From a bacterium D16-56 (GTDB lineage Bacteria > Bacillota > Clostridia > Lachnospirales > Lachnospiraceae): a DNA stretch of 64,000 bases. The position numbers and the translations under genes were made by a program. Under the pieces are notes generated by a model. The model did not search any database and was not told the origin of the DNA. It saw only the letters and a list, made by a program, of their open reading frames with translations. The DNA lies in assembly GCA_003611875.1 (NCBI GenBank), contig RAYY01000001.1:310001-374000 (forward strand), in the 5' to 3' direction. Positions 25,010 through 34,800 of the stretch are shown here, one piece after another (position 1 is the first letter of the stretch; the number at the start of each line of letters is the position of its first letter).

Positions 25010-25197
25010 GTATTTTTTCCCATGTTTTGATTTTCTGCTTTTTCCCCTTCCTTTTTTAAGGCCTCCAGACCCAGCCGGATCAGCTCTACCGTAGCCTCTG
25101 ACCGTGTCTGAAAACGCTTCTCAAACCGGAAGTCCTCAATCCTTTTAAATAATTCCTCATCTACAGAAACCGTGTACCGCGGCCTGTTTGTCGCCAT
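25006..25197 (-). CDS. Ribbon-helix-helix DNA-binding protein
   Basis: A 63-aa protein with the CopG/Arc layout: a beta strand (RPRYTVSVDEEL), helix A (FKRIEDFRFEKRF) and helix B (TRSEATVELIRLGLEALKKE), then a charged tail. Such proteins bind DNA as dimers through the paired strands. The start at 25197 has GAGGTG upstream; a GTG three codons earlier overlaps that site. It is divergent from another 63-aa RHH gene, with facing promoters and shared repeats between them, so mutual or self-repression is likely. Confidence 0.85.
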   Translation of the reverse strand: MATNRPRYTVSVDEELFKRIEDFRFEKRFQTRSEATVELIRLGLEALKKEGEKAENQNMGKNT

Positions 25198-25216
25198 AAT
25201 GATCACCTCATCTGTT

Positions 25217-25245
25217 ATTATACATGAGTGAATCAGAGATGTAAA
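25217..25245 (-). promoter_or_regulatory. Promoter of the leftward RHH gene
   Basis: TTTACA, 17-nt spacer, TATAAT on the minus strand. The spacer contains CTGATTCACTC, a copy of the operator core found twice in the facing promoter. Confidence 0.8.
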
Positions 25246-25271
25246 GATGCTAAATTATTTAATCTTATCTC

Positions 25272-25300
25272 TTGACAGTGATTCAGTGAACCACTATAAT
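25272..25300 (+). promoter_or_regulatory. Promoter of the rightward RHH gene
   Basis: TTGACA, 17-nt spacer, TATAAT: a perfect consensus promoter. Its spacer is filled by operator copy 1 (GTGATTCAGTGAACC). Confidence 0.9.
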
Positions 25301-25325
25301 TAGTATAACAGGTTCAGTGAATCAC
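25278..25325. promoter_or_regulatory. Paired operator for RHH regulators
   Basis: GTGATTCAGTGAACC (25278-25292) and GGTTCAGTGAATCAC (25311-25325) form an inverted repeat with one central mismatch; each arm has its own TTCA-N-TGAA palindrome. They flank the -10 box, placed to block polymerase. A related site is GAGTGAATCAG at 25226-25236. Confidence 0.75.
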
Positions 25326-25354
25326 CACAAGTATAAACGAGAGGAGGGACTTGA

Positions 25355-25546
25355 ATGGCTGCAAATGACAGACGGTTTACCATATCCGTTTCTCCATGCA
25401 TGAACGAGGAACTGATTTTGGCAAAAGAAGGGAAATACCGCAATACGACTCAAAATGAGATGCTTCGGGAGCTTATTCTGAAGGGATTAGAATCTCTTCA
25501 GGGAGAGCATCCAACGCTTTCATGCCACCATGAACAGACTGCATAA
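25355..25546 (+). CDS. Ribbon-helix-helix-like protein
   Basis: A 63-aa protein with the same layout as its divergent neighbour: strand DRRFTISVS, helix A (NEELILAKEGKY) and helix B (TQNEMLRELILKGLESLQ), then a His/Cys-containing tail (SCHHEQTA). GGAGG precedes the ATG. The shared length, fold and operators suggest a related pair of regulators. It is 232 bp upstream of the surface-protein gene on the same strand; that gap has no gene, only an 8-bp hairpin CGGAAAGG/CCTTTCCG. Whether it also controls that gene is inference. Confidence 0.72.
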   Translation: MAANDRRFTISVSPCMNEELILAKEGKYRNTTQNEMLRELILKGLESLQGEHPTLSCHHEQTA

Positions 25547-25778
25547 GGGTTTTGCGTGGCGGAAAGGTTTCCGTTTGTCTGCCTTTCCGTCATCACACAG
25601 CATGTCCTAAAATGCAGTTCATGAAAGTCGGAAAGCAAAGATCCCTATGCAGGCAGCCAAAAAGCCCAGAAATCTTTCGGTATTTGTGATTCCATCCATG
25701 GGCTGATAAAAGGATTAACCGATTTGCTGAACTTTGGATACTTATTCATTGCCGAAGTGAATTTTAGGAGGAACTCGT

Positions 25779-27719
25779 ATGAAAAAATATTTTAAGCAGT
25801 ATAAACAGGCTCTAAGCGCTGTCCTCATATCCATGATGGTGCTGCAGCCCATAAGCTCGCTGCCTTCTGCATGGGCGACGGAATATGACCCTGAGGCTGT
25901 TTTTGACATTGAAGATGAAGACGCATGGCTGTACGAAGACGAGGAGGACGGAAATATTTATTCCCGGGCTGCAGTCGCAACCGATTCCAATGCAGGGAAA
26001 TGGGGTGTCACCGGATTTACCCTCAGCGCAGGCGGCACTGCCAAAGCCGGAGAAAGCTATACCATAACCGGCACCATTACTGCCGCTGACCCGGCATCCC
26101 CAAGCAATTCAAGCTGGACTTCCTGGGCATCTGCCTCCAACGCAGCCAGTCCAGAGGATGCGGTCAGCAAGGCTAACATCTCTGTCAACAGTAATGGTTT
26201 GTTTGCAGATGACGCGAGCCTTGCAAAAACTTTAAGCGGCAGCGGATATACGGATCTGACCATTACCGGAACAACTGCCGCCGAGCTGACAACATCCCAA
26301 TATACGGTGACAGTCACCATGTTTGGGGTGGATGAAATGGTTACGATAACTGCCGAAGCCACATCTCCTGAGGATCCCACGACCCCGGAAGAAGGCGAAA
26401 TCACAGGCTCTTTCGATCCGGAAGAACTGATCCTTTCTCCCGGACAGGAAGGAGAATCTACCTTAACCATCCATAATACGATGGCATCTCCGTCAGATGC
26501 TGTTATCATCGAAGCAGTTACATATCAGTCAAACGATGAGAATGTGGCAGTTGTATCAGGCCATGGAACAAACAAGGTTGTGGTAACAGCAAAAGAACTT
26601 GCAGAGGGAGACGACCTTGCAGAGACAACGATTTCTGCAATGCTTGGAGAGACGAAAATTGCTTCCCTCCGGGTAGAAGTCAACAACGACGTAAAAGTAA
26701 AATCTTCTGAAGTCAATACTGACAGTGCAAAACCCGATTTCGGCAATGCACCGGACGATGTGTTAGAAGACATGCAGTCCGAATATGAGTCTGCAGTTGC
26801 AGATATTGCCGGGAATAGGGCAGTGACCGCAGTGGCCCCTTCATTAGATCCTGGCAGCGGCGGCTGGGCCAGATATGGGATTCCGGCCGAAAGCATCGTT
26901 TATCCGTTACAAACCTTAGGAACCATCAGCATGGGCTATTACCGGGACACAGACGGATCCTACAAAACATTTGTAGAAAAGGTGGATTTTGATATTGATT
27001 TGTATTGGAAATCCTCCGATGAAGATGAAGGCAAAAAAGCAAACGATGTAAAAGACGGAAAATTCACCTTCCGGATTCCGGTTCCCTCGAATATCCGCCA
27101 GGGAATGAATTATGCAGTCGTAAAGCATGAGGGCAAAAACGTAGAAAACAGCAATAGCGGCTACCTTCCAATCAATAAGCACCAGGATGGTTGGTATGTT
27201 CAGGTAACGGTATCCCATCTCAGCCCCTTTGAGCTTACGTTTGCGGCTGAACAGCCGAAGCCGAGTACTCCTGTTTTTGGCGGTGGCAGCAGCAGCGGCG
27301 GTGGCGGCGGGAGCCGGTCTGTTTCCAGCTCTATCCCCAACTTGTCCGGACAGTGGATTTTAGATGCCAACCAGAGATGGTGGTTCTCCCTTACCGGCGG
27401 CGGTTATCCGGCTAATGCCTGGGGACGGATCAACAACAAGTGGTACTATTTTGACGAATTTGGCTACATGATGATCGGATGGCTCAAACTGGCCGACACA
27501 TGGTATTTCCTGCAGCCAGCCGGCGATATGGTGGAAAACGACTGGGTATTCTACAATAATCAGTGGTATTTCCTGGAAGCAAACGGCGCTATGGCTGCCA
27601 ACAAATGGATCTCATACAAGAACAATTGGTATTATTTTAATGCCAACGGAGATATGGCTGTCAGCACAATTACCCCTGACGGATATATGGTTGACGCAAA
27701 TGGGGCATGGATCCAATAA
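25779..27719 (+). CDS. Surface protein with cell-wall-binding repeats
   Basis: A 646-aa exported protein. Signal peptide at residues 1-33 (KKYFKQYKQALSAVLIS... ending AWA). Then an acidic segment (FDIEDEDAWLYEDEEDG), Thr/Ser-rich beta-type regions with an Ig-like stretch (LILSPGQEGESTLTIHN), a conserved domain (about 360-490), a Gly-Ser linker (GGGSSSGGGGGS), and four or five C-terminal choline-binding-type repeats (NKWYYFDEFGYMMIGW, DTWYFLQPAGDMVENDW, NQWYFLEANGAMAANKW, NNWYYFNANGDMAVST). These repeats anchor proteins non-covalently to wall polymers; there is no LPXTG. Ligand unknown. TTAGGAGG sets the start. Confidence 0.88.
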   Translation: MKKYFKQYKQALSAVLISMMVLQPISSLPSAWATEYDPEAVFDIEDEDAWLYEDEEDGNIYSRAAVATDSNAGKWGVTGFTLSAGGTAKAGESYTITGTITAADPASPSNSSWTSWASASNAASPEDAVSKANISVNSNGLFADDASLAKTLSGSGYTDLTITGTTAAELTTSQYTVTVTMFGVDEMVTITAEATSPEDPTTPEEGEITGSFDPEELILSPGQEGESTLTIHNTMASPSDAVIIEAVTYQSNDENVAVVSGHGTNKVVVTAKELAEGDDLAETTISAMLGETKIASLRVEVNNDVKVKSSEVNTDSAKPDFGNAPDDVLEDMQSEYESAVADIAGNRAVTAVAPSLDPGSGGWARYGIPAESIVYPLQTLGTISMGYYRDTDGSYKTFVEKVDFDIDLYWKSSDEDEGKKANDVKDGKFTFRIPVPSNIRQGMNYAVVKHEGKNVENSNSGYLPINKHQDGWYVQVTVSHLSPFELTFAAEQPKPSTPVFGGGSSSGGGGGSRSVSSSIPNLSGQWILDANQRWWFSLTGGGYPANAWGRINNKWYYFDEFGYMMIGWLKLADTWYFLQPAGDMVENDWVFYNNQWYFLEANGAMAANKWISYKNNWYYFNANGDMAVSTITPDGYMVDANGAWIQ

Positions 27720-27778
27720 CCTTATCAGAACGAAAATCTAAAAACCAGATAAAAACCAATACTTCGGCAAAAAAGGGA

Positions 27779-27811
27779 GGCGGCTGCAGGAAAATGCAGC
27801 CGCCTTTCTTT
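27779..27811 (+). terminator. Terminator after the surface protein gene
   Basis: Perfect 10-bp stem GGCGGCTGCA/TGCAGCCGCC followed by TTTCTTT, 60 bp past the stop codon. Confidence 0.9.
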
Positions 27812-27827
27812 CCCTCAAATCTCCATC

Positions 27828-27860
27828 TTTTCCTCCACACTGTATATCCTTCACAGCATA
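27828..27860 (-). repeat. Copy of the typA-leader motif
   Basis: A 33-bp segment agreeing at 27 positions with 6201-6233. On the minus strand it carries GTGGAGGAAAAG and an ATG but the frame ends after three codons. It sits just past the GH36 stop. Origin unknown. Confidence 0.5.
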
Positions 27861-27890
27861 TCGTATTCTGGAAGGATTGCATCCCCCGCT

Positions 27891-30125
27891 TTATGGGGTA
27901 TCGCATGGCTTACACTCCACCCAGATCAGACGCGCCGTATCATCCCCCTGCACGGCCGTGGATCCCCGAACCCCGCTGGCCAGGTCAGACAGAATCAGTC
28001 CTATCTCCATCAGCTCATCTCCAAAGCAGCAGTAATCCCGGTCACTGATCGTATACTCCCACTCCGGGCAAAGCCCTGCCAGCCGCAGCCGGTCATACCC
28101 CCGGTTTACCGGCTGCCTGCAGCGGAACACCGCCACCAGCGCCTGTTTCCTGTCCTCAGAAACCACCGTCCAGGCAGCCTCATTTTCCTCAAAAGGACTT
28201 CTGAGCCGATAAAAGATCCCGGTGTGAAGGAATCTTCGGTGCTCCTTTACAAAACGCACCTGCTCCCTGACCTGCTCCTGTTCTTCCTTTGTCAAAAGAT
28301 TTAGATCCAGCTCGTACCCAAATGCGCCGAAATAAGCACAAGCCGCCCTTGCAGCCAGGGGCACACTCCGAAAGGTCTGGTGATTGGGTACTGCCGACAC
28401 ATGATTCCCCATGCTGCTGATCGGATAAACATAAGAGGTGCCGTACTGTATCTTCACCCGCTCCGCCCCGTCTGTGTCGTCGGACAGCCATCCCTGGGGC
28501 GCATAATAAAGAATCCCCGGATCAAACCGCCCGCCTCCGCTGGCGCAGGACTCAAAAAGAATCTTAGGAAAATCCCTGGTCAGCCGGTCATACAGCCGGT
28601 AAATGCCCAAAATCTGACGGTGGTACACGGTTCCCTGATGCTCCCGTCCCCTTCCCACGGAAAACAGGTCAGAAATACTCCGGTTCATATCCCATTTTAC
28701 ATAGGAGATCGGACTGCTCCTTAAAATGTCCTCCATCCTGTCTCCGATATACTCCACTACCTCATCCTTGGAAAAATCCAGCACATACTGATGCCTGCCC
28801 ATGCAAAGCCTTCTCTCACTGCTCCCCAGAATCCAGTCCGGATGCGCCTGATAAAGCTCACTCCTTTGGCTGACCATCTCCGGCTCAAACCATAGCCCGA
28901 ACTGCATCCCCAGCTCTGTCACCGACCGGGCAATTCCCTGGATTCCGCCGGGAAGCTTTTCCCGGTTGGGCGTCCAGTCCCCCAGAGACGAGGTATCGTC
29001 GTCCCGCTTTCCAAACCACCCGTCATCCAGTACAAACAGCTCAATTCCCAGCTCCTTGGCCTTCTTGGCGATCCCATAGATGGTCTGCTCATCAAACTTC
29101 ATATAAGTAGCTTCCCAGTTGTTCACCAGTATGGGCCTTTCCCGGTCTCTCCAATATCCCCGGGCCAGCCTGGTGCGGTACAGCTTGTGAAACACCTGGC
29201 TCATACCGTTAAGCCCCTGATCCGAGTACACTAAAACAGCCTCCGGTGTCTGGAACTGCTCTCCCTTCCCCAGACACCAGCAAAAGCCCTCCGGGTGAAT
29301 CCCGGCCATGACCCGCAGCGTTCCCATGGTATCCACCTCTGCCTGAGCCAGAAAATTGCCGCTGTACACCAGGCTGATCCCTATCACCTCCCCGGTATTC
29401 TCATCCCCATTCTCCCGCTTTAAGGCCAGGAATGGATTGAACTGGTGGCTGCTGTGTCCCCGCATACTATGTATACTCTGCACACCCAGATGAAGACGAT
29501 GAAAATCCGCATACCTTTCCCGCAGCGAAGCCCCTGCCAGGTCCAGCATCTCATACCGGCAGTCCGGCAAATCCAGGCTGATGCTCATAGCCCTGTTCAG
29601 CTCCCATGGGGTCTCTTGCTCATTCTCGAACCGGGCGCTGCGCACGATCACAGGAACATCCTCAAATATGGTGTACAACAGTGTCAGCTTTCCCCCTATC
29701 ACTGGATCCTCCAGCTCAATCTCCAGCGTAGACGCCTCATCCTCTGACTCTGCATACACTGCCGGAAGGCCGGCAAGCGCCGGCTTTCCCCCAGCCACAC
29801 GATGTCCCCGATAGCAAAAGCTGCTGATACGGCTTCCGTTTTCCCGGCAAATCTCATAGGCCGGATAACGCATATCCCCTGTCCCGAAAGCCGGGTACTC
29901 CTGCTTCAAATGCTCCAGTGAAAACGTGGTATCCCCCGGAAATACGCAAGGCGCCATATCCCGATGGGCCCGCTCCAAAAGATGGGGAAAATCCTCCCGG
30001 TCTCTGATACGCCTTCCAAAATAAAGCTGCCCCATCTGCCCGTTGTCCATCCGCTTCATCAGATAACTGATCCTGTCATTGCACAGATGGAACACCCCTG
30101 CCGCCTCATGCACAATAATTCCCAT
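27891..30125 (-). CDS. Alpha-galactosidase, GH36
   Basis: Hydrolyses terminal alpha-galactosyl residues (raffinose-type or glycan-type). The 744-aa intracellular enzyme has the GH36 beta-sandwich N-domain and TIM barrel: LVNNWEATYMKFDEQ, LFVLDDGWFGKRDDD, GLWFEPEMVS, the nucleophile Asp in YVKWDMNRS, FESCASGGGRFDPGIL and the acid/base Asp in LSDDTDG. AGAGGG precedes the ATG. It is the last gene of an operon with GH13, GH38 and a CUT1 transporter, 37 bp after GH13. Confidence 0.95.
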   Translation of the reverse strand: MGIIVHEAAGVFHLCNDRISYLMKRMDNGQMGQLYFGRRIRDREDFPHLLERAHRDMAPCVFPGDTTFSLEHLKQEYPAFGTGDMRYPAYEICRENGSRISSFCYRGHRVAGGKPALAGLPAVYAESEDEASTLEIELEDPVIGGKLTLLYTIFEDVPVIVRSARFENEQETPWELNRAMSISLDLPDCRYEMLDLAGASLRERYADFHRLHLGVQSIHSMRGHSSHQFNPFLALKRENGDENTGEVIGISLVYSGNFLAQAEVDTMGTLRVMAGIHPEGFCWCLGKGEQFQTPEAVLVYSDQGLNGMSQVFHKLYRTRLARGYWRDRERPILVNNWEATYMKFDEQTIYGIAKKAKELGIELFVLDDGWFGKRDDDTSSLGDWTPNREKLPGGIQGIARSVTELGMQFGLWFEPEMVSQRSELYQAHPDWILGSSERRLCMGRHQYVLDFSKDEVVEYIGDRMEDILRSSPISYVKWDMNRSISDLFSVGRGREHQGTVYHRQILGIYRLYDRLTRDFPKILFESCASGGGRFDPGILYYAPQGWLSDDTDGAERVKIQYGTSYVYPISSMGNHVSAVPNHQTFRSVPLAARAACAYFGAFGYELDLNLLTKEEQEQVREQVRFVKEHRRFLHTGIFYRLRSPFEENEAAWTVVSEDRKQALVAVFRCRQPVNRGYDRLRLAGLCPEWEYTISDRDYCCFGDELMEIGLILSDLASGVRGSTAVQGDDTARLIWVECKPCDTP

Positions 30126-30162
30126 GTCCCGCCCTCTCTTTCATGATTACACCTCCATCCAT

Positions 30163-31851
30163 TTAACCAATATGATTTCCCTCCGTCCATGCCGCCCCCT
30201 CATATGGCCTCAGCCCTGTGCCTTCCGGAGCCGTCTCATAATTCCCCAGCCAAAGCTTTGCTTCTCCCAGCCCCCATCCTGGCACTTTCAGCTCCTGCCA
30301 TTGATCCGTAAAGTTACACGCCACCAGCATCCGCTCTCCTTCCCATGCCCGCTCATAGACAAACAATCCTGGATGCTCCGGAAGCAGCAGACAGTACGTC
30401 CCCTCCTTAACCACCCACGAAGCCTTCCGCAGCCTAAACAATTTCTGATAGAACCCATACACCGAATCCTCCCGTGCCACCTGTTCTTTGGCATGGATCC
30501 TTTTGTAATTCTGGTTTTCCCGGATCCAGGGAGTCCCTTCCGTAAATCCTCCGTGAGCAGAATCATCCCACTGCATCGGCGTCCGCGCATTGTCCCGCCC
30601 CGTATGGCGGATATACCCCATCATCTCCTCATGGCTTACCTTTCCTCCCTCCACCATTTCCCTGTACACCTGATGGATCTCAATGTCACGAAAATCCTTT
30701 AGCTCCTGGAAATCACAGTTGGTCATGCCCAGCTCCTGCCCCTGATACACATAAGGCGTCCCCTTCATCAGATAGAGACAGATTGCCAGCATTTTTGCAG
30801 ACAATTCCCGATACTGCGAACCGTCATTGCCAAACCTGGAAACCACTCTGGGATAATCATGGTTTTCCCAAAACAGGCTGTTCCACGCCCGCCCATCCAG
30901 CTCCTGCTGCCAGCGGCTAAGCACCTGCTTGAGCTGCACCAGGTCTACCGGATTCACATTCCACTTGCCATAAGGCCCCGGACACAGCTCCATATGCTCA
31001 AAGTGGAACATCATATTCAGCTCCCCGGAATCAAAGCCTGCATACTCCAGAGCCTCCTTTGTCCCCACGCCTACTCCCTCCCCCACTGTCATCCAGTCAA
31101 ATCGGGACAATACCTTCTGATTCATCTCCTTCAAAAACTCATGAATCCGGGGCCCGTTGGTATAATAAGGCTGACCGTCCCCATAAGGGTTTCCGTCCTT
31201 CAGCTCCCCGTCCGGATAGGACAGATCCTTGGAAAGCATGGAAATCACATCCATGCGGAAACCGTCGATTCCCTTTTGCCCCCACCATGTCATCATATCA
31301 TAAATCCTTTGCCGCACCTGGGGATTCTCCCAGTTCAAGTCCGGCTGCTTTGCCGAAAAAATGTGCAGATAGTACATCCCTGTCTGTTCATCCCAGGACC
31401 AGGCCGGCCCCCGAAACCGGGAAGCCCAGTTATTCGGCATTCCTCCTGCCTTTGGCTCCTTCCATATATAATAATCCCGATAAGGATTCTCACGGCTCCT
31501 TCTACTCTCCTGAAACCAGGGATGTTCATCCGACGTATGGTTGACCACCAGATCCATCACCAGCTTCATCCCCAGCCCATGCACCTCCCCAAGCAAGGCG
31601 TCAAAATCCTCCATGGTGCCGAATTGCTCCATGATTGCCTGATAATCACTGATGTCATACCCATTATCATCATTGGGCGACTGATAGACCGGAGACAGCC
31701 AGATCACATCCACCCCCAGCTCCTTCAGATAAGCAAGCCTCTGCCGGATCCCGTTCAGATCCCCGATCCCGTCCCCGTTGCTGTCCTGAAAGCTTCGGGG
31801 ATAGATCTGATACACCAGGCTGTCCTTCCACCATTCTCGTTTTCCGCTCAT
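30163..31851 (-). CDS. Alpha-glucosidase, GH13 (oligo-1,6-glucosidase type)
   Basis: A 562-aa intracellular glucosidase acting on short alpha-glucosides. The four GH13 regions are visible: DLVVNHTS, GFRMDVISM (nucleophile Asp), TVGEG (acid/base Glu) and FWENHDYPR (transition-state His-Asp). The N-terminus WWKDSLVYQIYPRSFQDSNGDGIGDL is typical of the oligo-1,6-glucosidase subfamily. The ATG at 31851 follows AAGGAG. It lies 24 bp after GH38 and 37 bp before GH36. Confidence 0.95.
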   Translation of the reverse strand: MSGKREWWKDSLVYQIYPRSFQDSNGDGIGDLNGIRQRLAYLKELGVDVIWLSPVYQSPNDDNGYDISDYQAIMEQFGTMEDFDALLGEVHGLGMKLVMDLVVNHTSDEHPWFQESRRSRENPYRDYYIWKEPKAGGMPNNWASRFRGPAWSWDEQTGMYYLHIFSAKQPDLNWENPQVRQRIYDMMTWWGQKGIDGFRMDVISMLSKDLSYPDGELKDGNPYGDGQPYYTNGPRIHEFLKEMNQKVLSRFDWMTVGEGVGVGTKEALEYAGFDSGELNMMFHFEHMELCPGPYGKWNVNPVDLVQLKQVLSRWQQELDGRAWNSLFWENHDYPRVVSRFGNDGSQYRELSAKMLAICLYLMKGTPYVYQGQELGMTNCDFQELKDFRDIEIHQVYREMVEGGKVSHEEMMGYIRHTGRDNARTPMQWDDSAHGGFTEGTPWIRENQNYKRIHAKEQVAREDSVYGFYQKLFRLRKASWVVKEGTYCLLLPEHPGLFVYERAWEGERMLVACNFTDQWQELKVPGWGLGEAKLWLGNYETAPEGTGLRPYEGAAWTEGNHIG

Positions 31852-31875
31852 CAAAGCACTCCTTTCCTGACACCC

Positions 31876-34800
31876 CTAGGATACCCCTTCTGTCCTGATC
31901 CGATAGGTCTTAATCTCATAAGGCTTAATAAAATCACAAAAACCATATTCCTGAAAATCCACCTGCCCCACAGGCCGCTCCAAAAGATCACACTCCTCCA
32001 CCGACTGCACCGCAAACCCAAGCTTCACCTTCATCCAGGTTCTCACATTGCGGTTTTCATAGATCCGCAGAATATAGCCGTCCCCGTCCTCTGCCCTCTT
32101 GATCGTTTCAAAAAAGCAGTTTGGCTTGTCAATGGAAACCATGCTCCAGGCATCCCCTGCCCTTCTTCCCGGCGCCGGCGCTGTCACCAGCGGCACATTC
32201 AGGTCATAAGCCATCTCCACGGTGGCTGCCTCCTGCCACCGCCCAGGATGAGGATAAAGGGAATAGGTAAATTCATGCACCCCCATATCTGCATCCGGAT
32301 TAGGATAGGTCCCTGCTTTAATAAGAGTCAGGCCCATCTCGCCATGCTTCACACTATGGCCATATTTACAATCATTAAGCATACTGACCCCCAGCCCATT
32401 TTCCGACAAATCCGCCCACTTGTGAGCACAGACCTCAAACTTTGCCGTATCCCAGCTATGGTTGCTGGTAGTCTCCCGCTCCACATTGCCGAACTGGATT
32501 TCATAAGAAGCCTTGGAAGCATTGATGTTCACCGGGAAATTCACACGCAGAAGCAAATGATGGTTCTTCCACACTGCCCGGCTGACAAAATCAATGCGGG
32601 GCAGGTCCGGATACAGCACAATGTCCTGCTCTACCACCGAATCCGCAAATACCATACGGATGCCGATCACCGTGCGTACCGGCCCCCTTTCCTTCAGAAC
32701 CGGAGCTGACACCTGATCCGGTCCATAAGGCTTCTTTTGATAAAACATGTCCACATCCCAATTATCCCAGTTCATAGGACGATCCTCATAGGTCAGAAGC
32801 TGATTGCCCACCCGGCCCTCCTTCAAAAGCTGACAATTACTCTCCTTTTCCACCAGGGAAGTCAGCTCCATCCGCTCATTAAACTCTGCCCGGTACCAGA
32901 GATTCTCAAACACTCCCTCCCACACATCCGGCAATGGCCGCGCCCTGTTTTGGTCAGCCTCCTCATCCCTGACCAGCTCAAACACCCGTGCGCCCACCGA
33001 CGGAAGCCCCCGGGCAAAAAACAGCAGCCGCCCGTCACCGGTATACTGCATGGGACAATCCTTCCCAGCCCCGTCCCGGACCCGGCAGACATCCGGTCCC
33101 GCTCCCACAGCCTCAGCCACACCGTCCCGCACAAAGCCCAAAGTATTCACTGCCATGAGGGCATGCGTATCTCCATGTCCATCCTCTTCTCCTGTTTTTC
33201 CCAAATATTCAGCCAGGCTCTGCACCCTGCAGGCACCGGCTGTCAGAATCTCCTCATACTCCTGATCCGTCTGATCATATACCGGTCCAACCGCACTCCC
33301 CGGAATAATATCATGGAACTGATTCAGCAAAATCACATCCCAGCCGCGCCGAAGTACACTTTCCGGATAGGGACAGCCTGCCTGCTCTGCCATTACCCCC
33401 AGAATCTCCAGCTGCTCATACAAAATCTCACTTTTTCGGTTGTTCCGCTTATTTTTGCCCATAGAGGTCAATGTGCCTCGGTGATACTCAAAATACAGCT
33501 CCCCGTCCCACACCGGCATCCCTGGCTTGTCTGCAATTTTCTCATACGTTCTGTCAAAAAAATGCCGCTCCGGCTCCTGGATAAACCGGGGGATTCCCGG
33601 CAGTCCATACTGCAGACGCTTTGCCTCCTCCAGCATTTCCTTGGTGGGCCCGCCCCCGCCGTCCCCAAATCCAAAAAGCATCAGGGTATCCTCTGTCAAA
33701 TCCCGGTTCTGAAAACGCTTAAAGGTTCCCAGCACCATATTCGGATTCACGATCCCGGTATAGGTCGTCGTATTCCGGGTGTCTGTAAACGACACATTCA
33801 GTCCCAGGGTTTTGTCAAAATCACAGGTCGTAGGCATAAACACAAAGACCTGACTGCCATCGATCCCCCTCCAGAGAAAGGTGTCATTAGGAAGCTGATT
33901 AAACTGATTCCAGGCAATCTTAGTGGTAAGGAAATAGGGAATGCCGCACTTTTTCAAAATCTGCGGAATTGCTGCCGAGTACCCAAACACATCCGGCAGC
34001 CACAGACATTGGCTGCCAATGCCGAACTCCTTCTGGAAAAACTGCTCCCCCTTCAGAATCTGGCGCACCAGCGACTCCCCGGAAGGCAGGTTGCAGTCCG
34101 CCTCCAGCCACATGGCTCCGTCCACCTCCCAGCGCCCTTCCTTTACCTTCTCCTGGATTTTCCCGTAAAGCTCCGGTTCCTGCTCCTTGACAAACTGATA
34201 CAAAATCGGCTGGCTGGACATAAAACGATAATCCGGATACTGCTCCATCAGCTCCAGCACCGTAGAAAAGCTCCGCAGCGCCTTTTCCCGTGTCTGCTCC
34301 ACGGTCCACAGCCAGGCAATGTCAATATGGGTATGGCCAACACCGCTGACCGTTGGCCCTTCTTTCTGCACACACGTATAGAACGCTGTCCTCAAAAGCT
34401 CCTCCGCCCTTTCCAGAGAATCATAAAACCGCTCCGAATAGGGCTGCCGCAGATCCAGCACGTCAGCTGCCTGCCCCAGTCTCTCTAAGATCCTTCGGTA
34501 ATTCTCCGGATCCGGTTTCTTCAAAAGCCGGGCCGCCTTTACCGGCACCAGAAAGTCATAGTACACCTTCTCCACACGATCCTCTGCTGTCACCAGCTCC
34601 GTGTGCAGGATCAAATCCCCCGGAACACTTCCGCTGAACACAAGAAAAGCGACCTCATACTCCTCCCCTGCTTTCGCCTTCCTGTCAATGCAGATCTCCC
34701 GGTGATTGACATCCGCCCCCTGAATCATTTTCCCGTTCAAATAAAACAGCATCTGAGGATTGGTTGCATCCCACTGCCCCTCTCTCCCCGTAGTAATCAA

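Noticed and set aside
30859-34488. Two long plus-strand frames (616 and 583 codons)
   Set aside because: Antisense to GH13 and GH38, no family match, His/Pro/Leu-rich shadow composition.
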